From NCBI RefSeq assembly GCF_965279675.1, contig NZ_CBDIIJ010000002.1, positions 434,001 through 498,000 on the forward strand: 64,000 bases of DNA, in the 5' to 3' direction. The position numbers were made by a program, and so were the translations under genes. The DNA comes from Mucisphaera sp965279675 (lineage in GTDB: Bacteria; Planctomycetota; Phycisphaerae; Phycisphaerales; Phycisphaeraceae). The number at the start of each line of letters is the position of its first letter. The first letter of the stretch is position 1. The notes beneath the pieces were generated by a model that saw nothing but the letters and a program-made list of their open reading frames with translations, had not been told where the DNA came from and made no database searches. Positions 37,038-45,813 of this stretch are shown here, piece by piece.

Positions 37038-39095
37038 ATGGCTTCACGCAAGCTCATTGTAAATTACATCCTCTGCTCGTCTTACGACGACGACGGCTAC
37101 CCACGCCGTTACTGGCGGGGCATCTTCCCCTCCAACACCCTCGGCTGCCTCAGAACCCTCACCGAGTCTCTCAAAGGCTCAGTATTGATCGACCCCGACC
37201 TCGAGCTCGAAGTCCGAACCTACGACGACACCATCGACCGCATCCCCTTCAAGGCCATCGCTCGCGAGGCCGACGCCAACACCACCGTCCTCGTCGGCCT
37301 GGCCGGCGTACAGACAGGCCAGTTCGTCCGAGCAACCAACCTCGCCGAGCGCTTCCGTGCACAGAACATCCCGGTACTGGTCGGCGGCTTCCACGTCAGC
37401 GGGTCACTCGCCATGCTTCCCGAGACCCCGCCCGAGTTGCAATACCTCATCGACCTCGGCGTCTCACTCATCCGGGGCGAAGCCGAAACACCCGAGGCCC
37501 TCGCAGGGATCTTCCGAGACGCCCTGAGCAACCAACTAAAGCCCATCTACACCATGCCCGCAACGCCACACCTGGCTGAAGCACCCCTGCCCGACCTCAC
37601 AGACACCTATCGCAAACGCTTCTTCTCCGGCCGGCTCGCGCCTCTCGACACCAGCCGCGGCTGCCCGTTCAACTGCTCCTTCTGCACCGTCATCAACGTC
37701 CTCGGCCACAAAATGCGCCACCGCAAGACCGAGCGAATCCTCGAAACCGTCCGAAAGGGCTACGACCAGGGCGTCCGCACCTACTTCTTCGTCGACGACA
37801 ACATGGCACGCAGCCCGATCTGGGAGGAAGTCTTCGACGGCCTCATCGAGATGCGCCAGCAGGGACGCGATATCGGATTCCTGATGCAGGTCGATACCCT
37901 AGCCTACAAGATCCCCAACTTCGTCGATAAAGCCCGCGACGCAGGCTGCTCCTCCGTCTTCATCGGCATGGAAAGCATCGACCCCGTCAACCTCAAGGCC
38001 GTCGGCAAACGCCAGAACCGCACCGATGACTATCGAAGAATGACCGACACCTGGCGGCAGGCCGGCATCATCATCCACGTCGGCTACATCACCGGGATGC
38101 CCAACGACACGCCCGAATCCATCGGTCACGCCGTGCAGACCCTCACCGAAGAAGTCGGTATCGATCTTGCCTCCTTCTTCAAGCTCACCCCCCTGCCGGG
38201 CTCCGTCGACCACCGCGAACTGGTCCAGCTGCGCACCCCACTCGACGCCGACCTCAACAACTACGACAGCCTCCACACGGCACGCAAGCACGAACGCATG
38301 ACCGGTGAACAGTGGGACAGCGCCTACGACGATGCCTGGGCCAGCTTCTACAGCATCGAGAACATCACACGCATCCTGCTCCGCGCCCCGAAGCGAGCCT
38401 ATTGGAGCCTCTTCTGGATGCTCGTCTGGTATCGACACGCCATGCTCAGCCGCGAACACCCGATGTTCAGCGGGTACGGCCGCTTCAAATCCCGCACCGA
38501 ACGCAGGCCCGGCATGCCCATCGAAAGCCGACTCCGCTTCATGGGCAGACGCATCGCCGACACCTGCCGAGGCGTCCGCAGATCCATCCGGCTCTACCTC
38601 GAGTTCCAGGAGGTCTGGATGCTCACACGCAAGCGGAACGATCCCGCTCGCCGCACCGCCGCCGACCTGCGCTACCGGCTGGCCCAGGCCTCCAGACAGT
38701 TCACGAACGCCACCGACCCCGTCCTCAGCACCCTGCGCCAGAGTGTCAGCGACCTGCAGGCACTCGGAGGCCGCCTCTCTGGCCGTCAACGCCGCCACGC
38801 CCTCCAACTTGCCAGGCAACTCCGCGCCTGGCGCTTGGCACTCGCCCACCTTCCCGAAGACGCAGCACAATTCCGCGAACGAGCCGTCCTGACCTACGAG
38901 AAACTGGTCTGCAAAGACCTCGCTCGCAGACAAAAACTAACCCGGCAGTGGCGACAACTCTCCAGAGAGATCCGCACCGGACTGCCCAGTCTCCGCCGCC
39001 TCGCATGGACACCCTTCGCCCTGATCCTGGAGATCCCGATGAGCATCCGCTTCGCGATCGCCTTCATCCGCAAGCCCCCGGTGCCCGGCGTGTAA
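37038..39095 (+). CDS. B12-binding-type radical SAM protein
   Basis: A 685-residue enzyme. Residues about 60-165 form a cobalamin-binding-like Rossmann domain (VLVGLAGVQTGQF, VLVGGFHVSG, RGEAETPEAL). The radical SAM core follows with the 4Fe-4S cluster motif C209-x3-C213-x2-C216 (GCPFNCSFC), then FFVDDNMARSP, FIGMESIDPVNLKAVGK and HVGYITGMPNDTPESIG. The last 250 residues are Arg-rich and helical and not part of the common fold. I start at ATG 37038 because the longer frame begins in low-complexity sequence and lacks a site. Substrate unknown; the enzyme may modify a lipid or peptide. Confidence 0.87.
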   Translation: MASRKLIVNYILCSSYDDDGYPRRYWRGIFPSNTLGCLRTLTESLKGSVLIDPDLELEVRTYDDTIDRIPFKAIAREADANTTVLVGLAGVQTGQFVRATNLAERFRAQNIPVLVGGFHVSGSLAMLPETPPELQYLIDLGVSLIRGEAETPEALAGIFRDALSNQLKPIYTMPATPHLAEAPLPDLTDTYRKRFFSGRLAPLDTSRGCPFNCSFCTVINVLGHKMRHRKTERILETVRKGYDQGVRTYFFVDDNMARSPIWEEVFDGLIEMRQQGRDIGFLMQVDTLAYKIPNFVDKARDAGCSSVFIGMESIDPVNLKAVGKRQNRTDDYRRMTDTWRQAGIIIHVGYITGMPNDTPESIGHAVQTLTEEVGIDLASFFKLTPLPGSVDHRELVQLRTPLDADLNNYDSLHTARKHERMTGEQWDSAYDDAWASFYSIENITRILLRAPKRAYWSLFWMLVWYRHAMLSREHPMFSGYGRFKSRTERRPGMPIESRLRFMGRRIADTCRGVRRSIRLYLEFQEVWMLTRKRNDPARRTAADLRYRLAQASRQFTNATDPVLSTLRQSVSDLQALGGRLSGRQRRHALQLARQLRAWRLALAHLPEDAAQFRERAVLTYEKLVCKDLARRQKLTRQWRQLSREIRTGLPSLRRLAWTPFALILEIPMSIRFAIAFIRKPPVPGV

Positions 39096-39144
39096 AAACC
39101 GATTCGGTCCGCTAGGCTGTCGGCCCCCTGCTGGAGAGACCGAC

Positions 39145-40308
39145 TTGTCACACCCCAAAGACCTCGCGGCCAAAGCAAGCGCTGCCTTCAGAAACACCTT
39201 CGCAGCCGCTCCCGCCGTGATCGCAGCCGCGCCCGGCCGCGTCAACCTCATCGGCGAGCACACAGACTACAACGACGGCTTCGTCCTCCCGATGGCGATC
39301 GGTCGCCACACCTGCATCGTCGCTAATCCGAACAGCTCGAACACCGCCGTCATCCATGCCGACGGCTTTCCGGGCATAGCAACCATCGACCTCGACCAGC
39401 CCATCACCCCAGGCGAACCCAGCTGGTCCAACTACGTCCGAGGCGTTCTTTCGCTCATGATCGAACGCGCCATCGACATACCCGGGTTCGACGCCATCAT
39501 CACCTCCAACGTCCCCACCGGAGCAGGCCTCTCCTCCTCGGCCGCTCTCGAGGTCGCCACCGCCACCCTCGTCGAAGCACTGACCAACCACCCGATCGAT
39601 CCCGTCGAAAAGGCCCTGCTCTGCCAGCAGGCCGAACACACCTTCGCCGGCATGCCCTGCGGAATCATGGACCAGTTCATCAGCACGATGGGCCAGGCCG
39701 ACCACGCGCTGCTCATCGATTGCCGCTCCCATACCACCCGCCAGGTCAAACTCGACGACCCCGACCTCGCCGTGCTCATCATCGACTCCAAAGCCAAGCA
39801 CGCCCTCGTCGATGGCGAGTACGCCCAGCGACGACAGGCCTGCGAGCAGGCAGCCAAGGCACTAAACGTGGACGCCCTCCGCGACGCCACCATGAACGAC
39901 CTCGATCAGGCCAAAAACCGACTCGACGAGACCACCTTCCGACGCGCCCGCCACGTCATCACCGAGAATCAGCGAACACGCGCTGCCGCCGACCTCGCCG
40001 ACAAGAACGACTGGGCCAGCTTCGGCCAGCTCATGCTCCAGAGCCACGCCTCCATGCGAGATGACTTCGAGATCACAACCCCCGAACTCGACCGCCTCGT
40101 CGAATTGGCCACAGCCTGCGGCCCAGAACACGTCCACGGCTCACGCATGACAGGCGGCGGCTTCGGCGGCGCGACGGTCAGCCTCGTCAAAGCCGACACC
40201 GCCACCGAAACCGCTCAACGAATCACCGATCAGTACCTTGCTGAAACCGGCATCCAGACCAAAGGCTTCATCACCCAGCCGTCCGACGGCGGACAGATCC
40301 TCCACTAG
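39145..40308 (+). CDS. galK: Galactokinase
   Basis: Phosphorylates galactose for the Leloir pathway. The 387 residues contain the galactokinase signature GRVNLIGEHTDY at 31-42, the GHMP ATP-binding motif VPTGAGLSSSAALEVA at about 125-140 and the C-terminal RMTGGGFGGATVSLV. Start is a TTG with GGAGAG six bases upstream. It converges with the glycosidase gene, leaving two bases between the stops. No galT or galE is adjacent. Confidence 0.95.
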   Translation: MSHPKDLAAKASAAFRNTFAAAPAVIAAAPGRVNLIGEHTDYNDGFVLPMAIGRHTCIVANPNSSNTAVIHADGFPGIATIDLDQPITPGEPSWSNYVRGVLSLMIERAIDIPGFDAIITSNVPTGAGLSSSAALEVATATLVEALTNHPIDPVEKALLCQQAEHTFAGMPCGIMDQFISTMGQADHALLIDCRSHTTRQVKLDDPDLAVLIIDSKAKHALVDGEYAQRRQACEQAAKALNVDALRDATMNDLDQAKNRLDETTFRRARHVITENQRTRAAADLADKNDWASFGQLMLQSHASMRDDFEITTPELDRLVELATACGPEHVHGSRMTGGGFGGATVSLVKADTATETAQRITDQYLAETGIQTKGFITQPSDGGQILH

Positions 40309-40310
40309 CC

Positions 40311-41588
40311 TTACTCACCGCCAGCAACAAACACCGGCAGGTTCGCCGTCGCCGCCCCGCCCCGCCCGTCTTGCACCGCGACGTGCAGCCGATACTTCCC
40401 CGTCCGCTCCGGAAGCACCAGCACCGCCCCATCAAGCCCCTGCTCGACGATCGCTCCGGAAACCACACCCGGACGGTCACGAGCATCCCCGCCCGTGAAA
40501 TACTGGTCATCCTCGTGCTTGAACAGCCAGGTCGCCCGCAGCCGATCGCCATCGGGATCCGAGACACGCAACGCAAACGACAGCCGCTCACCAGGCAGGC
40601 CCTCCGCCCCGTCCACGGCCTCCAGAGGCTCGATCACCGGACAGAGATTCGCGGGCTCACGGCCCGACCACAACCGCGTCATCGTGTCCACCGTGGCCAC
40701 CTTGCTGCCATCGTCCAGCCACATCCCGAACCATGTGTGCGTCGCCTCCTGCTTGTGTCCCCACAAAAACGCAAACGAGCCCAGCCCCAGCTCCCTGTCG
40801 GCATCAAGAGCCCTGTAAGACCGCTCATAGATCGCCGCCTTCTGCGTGCTCGTCGGCTCCAGGACCATCTCATGCTCATCCGATAGCACCTCCCACGGGC
40901 CCAGCGGGCCAAACTCCGTCACAACATAAGGCAGCACACCCCCCGCCTCGCGATAACGCTCAGGCAACGAATGCGCCCCGCCGTAACTGTTGACCCCGAT
41001 CACATCAATACTCGGGCACAGCCGACGAACCGCACTGAGCTTCTTCTCGTTGATCTCCGCAAACACCGTCATCACCGGATGATCCCCATCCAACCGATGG
41101 ATCAGCGCCGCCGCCGCCTCGATGTGCGACCACATCGCCGCATCGTGCTCACCCTCCCCATGCTCCATCTCGTTGCCCAGCCCCCACATCAGCAGCGCAG
41201 GGTGATCCTTGTACCGCTCCACCGCCCCCCGAACCATCGCCAGCTGCTCCGCCACCGAATCGATATCCGAGTAATCAAAGCCATGCCGCGGATGCCCCAG
41301 CCAGAGCCCGAGCACCACCTTCACCCCGGCACGATGAGCCGCATCCAACTCCGCTCGGGTCCCCTCGTGAATGCCCCAGGTCCGTAGCGTGTTCCCACCC
41401 GCCGCCGCCAGCGCCTCCACCGAATGGTTTCCACCCGCTCCTAAGATCCGATACGGCTCACCATCCACCAGCAACCGAAACCCAGCTCCCTGCTCAACCA
41501 GCGAGACCTTCGAAGCCACTGCGACCTCAGCCGCCAGCCCGCACACCCCAAACCAGCACACAGCAACCAGCCAGACAAATCGCGACAT
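40311..41588 (-). CDS. Secreted GH2-like TIM-barrel glycoside hydrolase
   Basis: A 425-residue exported glycosidase. A signal peptide covers about residues 1-25. The barrel shows the acid/base Glu in MWGLGNEMEHG (about residue 139) and a nucleophile candidate Glu in YVVTEFGPLG (about 222), the pattern of clan A enzymes such as GH2 and GH5. After the barrel, residues about 320-425 form a cadherin- or Ig-like domain (FALRVSDPDGDRLRATWLFK ... GKYRLHVAVQDGRGGAATA). The substrate is probably a beta-galactoside or a related glycan, given galK next to it, but this is inference. Confidence 0.78.
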   Translation of the reverse strand: MSRFVWLVAVCWFGVCGLAAEVAVASKVSLVEQGAGFRLLVDGEPYRILGAGGNHSVEALAAAGGNTLRTWGIHEGTRAELDAAHRAGVKVVLGLWLGHPRHGFDYSDIDSVAEQLAMVRGAVERYKDHPALLMWGLGNEMEHGEGEHDAAMWSHIEAAAALIHRLDGDHPVMTVFAEINEKKLSAVRRLCPSIDVIGVNSYGGAHSLPERYREAGGVLPYVVTEFGPLGPWEVLSDEHEMVLEPTSTQKAAIYERSYRALDADRELGLGSFAFLWGHKQEATHTWFGMWLDDGSKVATVDTMTRLWSGREPANLCPVIEPLEAVDGAEGLPGERLSFALRVSDPDGDRLRATWLFKHEDDQYFTGGDARDRPGVVSGAIVEQGLDGAVLVLPERTGKYRLHVAVQDGRGGAATANLPVFVAGGE

Positions 41589-41628
41589 AGATCAGCATCC
41601 TTATCCTGGAGAACACACACCGGCTGAG

Positions 41629-41670
41629 CCTAAAACAAAACGCCAGGCAGGGGTCTAACCCGCCCTGGCG
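41629..41670 (-). terminator. Rho-independent terminator after the second pseudopilin gene
   Basis: On the minus strand, a 7-bp outer stem CGCCAGG / CCTGGCG enclosing an inner GGGT/ACCC pairing, followed by TTTTGTTTT. It lies 42 bases after the pseudopilin stop and separates it from the glycosidase gene. Confidence 0.8.
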
Positions 41671-41711
41671 TCGAGGTTCACAGCAGCCCGAAGGCCGCAT
41701 GAGGGGAGGTA

Positions 41712-42572
41712 TCAAGATCCGGGAGGGGCATCAGGACGCACATTCTTCTTGAGAATCGTCCCGCGTGACTGAGCCGAGGCATGGCCATCGCCATAGAGAA
41801 CATTCACGCTACCACTATCACTACCCGCTTCAGAACCGCCACCATGACGCCATCTCAGATTAGAAATCAAACTCTGATTTGAGCCGTCTTGGTTAGCGCC
41901 CTCATCGATCACATCTTCATTATCAAGGTCGCTTCGATCGTAATAATTCGCGACGTTCCGAACATTGCCGCCGTCAAGCTGGTCGAGACCTGCATACACA
42001 GAACCCGGTTGGATGAGTCCACCAAAAGCCTCTACCTCGAGCTGGCCTGCATCAGCTGTCACCAGAGTCTCAGTCGGACGACGCATGTTGATGGTCTTGT
42101 AAGGCAGAGTCTGCTGAAGTGACTTGATCTGCGTACCACTACCATTGGTCCGGCCACGAGCGTCATAGTGAAGTTTGCCGCTGTAGGTATGCATCACGAG
42201 CAGGTTCGCGCCGTAATGGAGTCTTCCACCATCGATGGCGGCACTGGCACAGGTGTAAGCAGTCTGGCTGTCTTCACTGAGGTCAGTTGTTGAATAATCT
42301 TCCTGACCGCCTGCAATGTACTCGTTGATCTCTAGACCCCAGTCAGTGCCGTCAGCACCGCCATAAAAGGCCGGAGGATACTCATCTTTATTGTCTTGCG
42401 CCCAGCCCCAGATACCAATGCCGATCTGACGCTTGTTCGAAAGGCAGGACATCCCTCGCGCCGTATTACGCGCCGCTCCCAGCGCCGGCAGCAGGATGCC
42501 GATCAGCAGCGCGATGATCGAAATCACCACGAGCAACTCAATCAGCGTGAAAGCCTTCTTCTGTCGTTTCAT
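41712..42572 (-). CDS. Type II secretion-like pseudopilin
   Basis: A 286-residue pseudopilin with a seven-residue basic leader, the cleavage site and hydrophobic helix FTLIELLVVISIIALLIG, and LLPALGAARNTARGMSCLSN. The C-terminal part ends with VNVLYGDGHASAQSRG, the DG(H) motif of planctomycete pseudopilins. GGAG lies eight bases before the ATG at 42572. It follows a PEP-CTERM/dockerin-like gene on the same strand and ends in the terminator downstream, so it may be the last gene of that unit. Confidence 0.87.
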   Translation of the reverse strand: MKRQKKAFTLIELLVVISIIALLIGILLPALGAARNTARGMSCLSNKRQIGIGIWGWAQDNKDEYPPAFYGGADGTDWGLEINEYIAGGQEDYSTTDLSEDSQTAYTCASAAIDGGRLHYGANLLVMHTYSGKLHYDARGRTNGSGTQIKSLQQTLPYKTINMRRPTETLVTADAGQLEVEAFGGLIQPGSVYAGLDQLDGGNVRNVANYYDRSDLDNEDVIDEGANQDGSNQSLISNLRWRHGGGSEAGSDSGSVNVLYGDGHASAQSRGTILKKNVRPDAPPGS

Positions 42573-42630
42573 ATCCATGTCTCCGTGATCAAGGGCTCGA
42601 AGCATCCAATCACCAGGTTCATAAAGTCAC

Positions 42631-43662
42631 TTACCGACGACGGCCAAGCGACAAGGCCGCCAAACCAAGCAAGGCCGCACTAGCCGGCTCAGGAATGGCA
42701 GGCGAGCCACCGAAGTTGGTCGCCAGCGTAGAAAGGTCGATGAGATCAACCGTCGAATCGCCGTTGAAGTTCCCACCCGCCCAGCCAACGCTCGCACCAA
42801 AATTCGTCGCTAGCGCGGACAGGTCAATCAGATCCACCGCGCCATCCAGGTTCGCGTCCGCCGGGATCGTGCCGAACTCGCTCAACCAGGTCGGGACATC
42901 GGCCTCCTGCCCGTTCGCGTAAAGAAAATCGATGTCGTCCGCGTTTACCAGGCTGTCGCCGTTGGCATCCAGATCGAAGCCAGCTTCCACCAGAATCAGC
43001 TCGTTTGCGTCCACCCAGACCGAACCAACCTCGGCAAGAAAACCGCCGTCGAAGTTGTTCTGGGTCTGCACGAACACATGCACCAGCTCGACGGCAAACG
43101 TGTTCGCGGGAGCCGTCGCCGTAAACACCGATTCCACCCAGGTATCCACCGGCGTCGACGGAATACGACCGTCGATGATCTCGCTCGTCGCACTGCTTCC
43201 TTCAATCAGATTGAAGCCGCTGTCGAAGAAGTTGATCACCGAAAGAGCCACGTTCTGAGTGCCAACGACCGTGTCCTGAGAAGGCGTGAGCATCCGCACA
43301 GTCGCCTCAAAAGTCTGGCCATCGAAGGTCTCGCCAACCTGAGTCTCAGTCACGCGCTGAATCAGAACGCTGTCACCACCCGAGAAGAACGAGCCAAACA
43401 TCTTGGCCGCCGTGTCGTCGCCGTCAAAGGCAGCGAACTCAAAGTTCGGAAACTCAACGCTAGGCGACGAATTGGGGAATGCGTTACTGAACGCCTGCCA
43501 ACCACCCACAAAATTACTGTCAGGCACACCCAGCGCCGGACCGGGATCCGGTGCGAAGCTGCCGTCAATCAGCAGATTCTGAGCCTCGGCCTGACTCGTC
43601 AGGCACAAAGCGGCGGTCATCAATGAAGCAGTCATCATGCAGGCTTGGGGTCTCATGGTCAT
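42631..43662 (-). CDS. Secreted PEP-CTERM protein with tandem dockerin-like repeats
   Basis: A 343-residue exported protein. Signal peptide to about residue 27 (SQAEA). Residues 28-235 look like a carbohydrate-binding-type beta sandwich (LLIDGSFAPDP ... FNLIEGSSATSE). Residues about 238-320 carry three Ca-binding-like segments: DLDANGDSLVNADDIDFL, then two copies of D-G/S-x-V-D-L-I-D-L-S-x-L-A-T-N-F-G. C-terminus IPEPASAALLGLAALSLGRRR-type sorting signal, nearly the same last 40 residues as the other dockerin-like proteins in this window. Upstream gene of a pseudopilin. Confidence 0.82.
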   Translation of the reverse strand: MTMRPQACMMTASLMTAALCLTSQAEAQNLLIDGSFAPDPGPALGVPDSNFVGGWQAFSNAFPNSSPSVEFPNFEFAAFDGDDTAAKMFGSFFSGGDSVLIQRVTETQVGETFDGQTFEATVRMLTPSQDTVVGTQNVALSVINFFDSGFNLIEGSSATSEIIDGRIPSTPVDTWVESVFTATAPANTFAVELVHVFVQTQNNFDGGFLAEVGSVWVDANELILVEAGFDLDANGDSLVNADDIDFLYANGQEADVPTWLSEFGTIPADANLDGAVDLIDLSALATNFGASVGWAGGNFNGDSTVDLIDLSTLATNFGGSPAIPEPASAALLGLAALSLGRRR

Positions 43663-43710
43663 GTCCTCCTGGGTGCCGAGTAACTCGGCGGGTTGATCTG
43701 GGTTTCACAA

Positions 43711-43752
43711 AACAAACAAACCGAAAGGTCCGTGGCCCCGCGAAGGACCACG
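43711..43752 (-). terminator. Terminator after the PEP-CTERM gene
   Basis: On the minus strand, stem CGTGGTCC / GGGGCCACG (8 bp with one G-U) and loop TTCGC, followed by a T-rich tail. Only 22 bases after the stop of the upstream PEP-CTERM gene. The tail is interrupted, so efficiency is uncertain. Confidence 0.55.
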
Positions 43753-43773
43753 CACCGGAGAAGGTGTCTCAAA

Positions 43774-44463
43774 TCAAGCCACGCGACGACGAAGCGCCGC
43801 CAGCCCACCAAGAGCCAGCAGAGCAGCCGAAGCCGGCTCAGGAACCACATCAAACGAAGCGTTATCCAGGACCACCTGGATGTTCGCGTCACTGCCATCG
43901 TTATCGAAGCTCTGAACCGCGAAAACGATGCCGGCCTGCGTCGCGCCGGCGGGAGCCGTCGCCTGGAAGCTGTACTGCTCATAGCTGCCGGTCAGGCTGT
44001 CGAGAACCATGTTGACTCGGCTGATCTCGGCACCACCAGCATCGAGCCACTCGATGCGGTACTCAGCCACGTTCCCGGCATTGCTCACCTCGAGCGCCCA
44101 GACCGAGAGCTCGTACAACTCGCCAGCGACCACGCCACCAGCACGCTGAACGTGGCCGGTGAACGAGTTGTGACCATTGGTGATCGGACCAGCCGCAGCA
44201 TTCTGATTGCCGGAAATACGCAGGAACAGCGCCTGATTGCCAGCAAAAGCCGGAGCACCCAGCTCATTGGAAGCAGCGAGGATCGTGCCCGCAGGACCGC
44301 CAAAGAAACCGTTCCAGTTCGTGATATCCGCGAAATCAAAGCCCAGGGGATCCTCAAAACCCGCGTTGTTGAGCAGGTTGGCCGAGGCACCCATCGGAAC
44401 CATCCCGATAGCCGCAAGAGCCGTTGCCAGACAGGTTGATGCAAAGAAGTTCTTCATGATCAA
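43774..44463 (-). CDS. Secreted PEP-CTERM protein, carbohydrate-binding-like
   Basis: A 229-residue exported protein. Signal peptide to about residue 27 (PMGASA). The mature domain (LLNNAGFEDP, FADITNWNGFF, AGVVAGELYELSVWALEVSN, PAGATQAGIVFAVQSFDND) has the layout of a carbohydrate-binding-type jelly roll common in PEP-CTERM proteins. It ends VPEPASAALLALGG, a hydrophobic helix and R-R-R. Unlike its neighbour it lacks dockerin-like repeats. Confidence 0.82.
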   Translation of the reverse strand: MIMKNFFASTCLATALAAIGMVPMGASANLLNNAGFEDPLGFDFADITNWNGFFGGPAGTILAASNELGAPAFAGNQALFLRISGNQNAAAGPITNGHNSFTGHVQRAGGVVAGELYELSVWALEVSNAGNVAEYRIEWLDAGGAEISRVNMVLDSLTGSYEQYSFQATAPAGATQAGIVFAVQSFDNDGSDANIQVVLDNASFDVVPEPASAALLALGGLAALRRRVA

Positions 44464-44543
44464 TTCCTCCCAAGAGTTGGGCCTCTACGTTTGGCCCTTT
44501 AGACAAGAAACAGAAACAGCGAGATACACCTCGCCTGTGAAAA

Positions 44544-45554
44544 CTAAACCGACTGCGGGGCAGGACCCGTTGAACCATTCACCTCGAACCAGGCACGAAT
44601 CGGCGTACGCTCAGGACGCCTCTCCGGATTCGGCTCGTTCAGCACCGACGCGAGAACCTCAACAGCCTCACGACCCAGACGCGTGGCGTTCTGGCACACA
44701 GCGCTCATCACCGGGTACATCGAGTAACGAAGATCCGAATCGTCGAAACCAACCATCGAAAGATGCTCAGGAACCTCAAGACCGATCGACCGACACTCGT
44801 TCATCGCACCAATGCACGAAATCGGGTCGGTCAGGACCAAAGCTGTCGGACGATCCGTCATCGTCATGATCCGACGGATCATCTGAGCCCCGCTGTCCCG
44901 CCAAGCCGGCGCCGTCAGGATCAACCGGTCATCATCCTGAAGACCCGCAGCCCGCAACGCATCGCGATAACCCGCCTCACGGTCTTGGTGGTCAGTGTCA
45001 TCGACAAGGTTCCGAGCCAGCGCGATCCGCCGATGGCCCAGCTCGATCAGGTGCTCCACCGCCTCACGCGTCGCATCCCGCGACGGGCAGTCCACAGAAA
45101 TGAGCGGGCTGTTCTCGAAACGATCACCCACCACCACCGCGGGAAAACCCTCGCTCGCGATCTGCTCGCAGGTTTCACGGGTCGACGACGTCGTCCGCAG
45201 GATCACGCCCTGGACGCCCTTACGCATCAGCATCTGGCTGTAAGACTCCTGAGCCCGCTTCCCCCGAGACGGATGAAGCATGACCAGATCCAACTCGTGC
45301 TGCTCAAGCGTCTCAAAAACCCCCTGCAGCACCGAGGCGTCGAAAGGCGAATCAACAAAGGCCTTGTCGGTGTACATGAACGCAATATTACCGGTCGACC
45401 GGCGGCCCACCGTCGGCACGTAACGGGATTCGTTCGCAACCACCATCACCCTTTGCCGTGCTTCGTCACTCACCCGAGGATGATTGTTCAGCACGCGCGA
45501 AACCGTCGCCGTGGAGACACCCGCCAACTTCGCGATTTCTCGAACTGAGGCCAT
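44544..45554 (-). CDS. LacI family transcriptional regulator
   Basis: A 336-residue sugar-responsive repressor. Helix-turn-helix at residues 1-25 (VREIAKLAGVSTATVSRVLN), hinge region to about 60, then a periplasmic-binding-protein-like effector domain with DTDHQDREAGYRDAL. I start at the ATG at 45554, GAGAG six bases upstream; two more start codons lie directly before it (ATG, TTG). It lies downstream of ThuA and Gfo/Idh genes on the same strand and has its own promoter with an operator-like palindrome. The probable target is the neighbouring sugar module, and possibly itself. Confidence 0.92.
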   Translation of the reverse strand: MASVREIAKLAGVSTATVSRVLNNHPRVSDEARQRVMVVANESRYVPTVGRRSTGNIAFMYTDKAFVDSPFDASVLQGVFETLEQHELDLVMLHPSRGKRAQESYSQMLMRKGVQGVILRTTSSTRETCEQIASEGFPAVVVGDRFENSPLISVDCPSRDATREAVEHLIELGHRRIALARNLVDDTDHQDREAGYRDALRAAGLQDDDRLILTAPAWRDSGAQMIRRIMTMTDRPTALVLTDPISCIGAMNECRSIGLEVPEHLSMVGFDDSDLRYSMYPVMSAVCQNATRLGREAVEVLASVLNEPNPERRPERTPIRAWFEVNGSTGPAPQSV

Positions 45555-45619
45555 CATCAACTCTCGGGGGTGAAGAGAAACGAATGCTTATGAAACAAGT
45601 CTGTAACTGATACAACGAA

Positions 45620-45647
45620 AAGATACACGGGCTGTCGCCCGTGTCAA
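45620..45647 (-). promoter_or_regulatory. LacI gene promoter with operator-like palindrome in its spacer
   Basis: TTGACA (45642-45647), 16-base spacer, TATCTT (45620-45625) on the minus strand. The spacer holds the inverted repeat ACACGGGC-GACA-GCCCGTGT (45625-45644), which overlaps the ends of both hexamers. A repressor bound here would block polymerase. A terminator role for the hairpin is less likely because the following T-run is weak. Confidence 0.6.
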
Positions 45648-45699
45648 TCAGTAATAGACAGTATTTTCGCTTTGTCCAGGTCCTTCCCAGGAACACTGC

Positions 45700-45720
45700 C
45701 ATGTAACGATTTGTTACATG
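45700..45720. promoter_or_regulatory. Palindromic candidate operator CATGTAAC-N5-GTTACATG
   Basis: Perfect 8-bp arms separated by GATTT, about 53 bases upstream of the LacI promoter. Another copy of the TGTAAC half-site lies at 45602-45607, just downstream of it. The odd spacing is unlike most LacI-family sites, so another regulator could bind. Confidence 0.4.
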
Positions 45721-45813
45721 AAGGGGCAGATCCCCCTAAACAGCTTTACATCGAAGACAAACCGGATCAGGCCACCTTCCGATCCGATCGTCCCTACACA
45801 ACAAAAAATTCGC

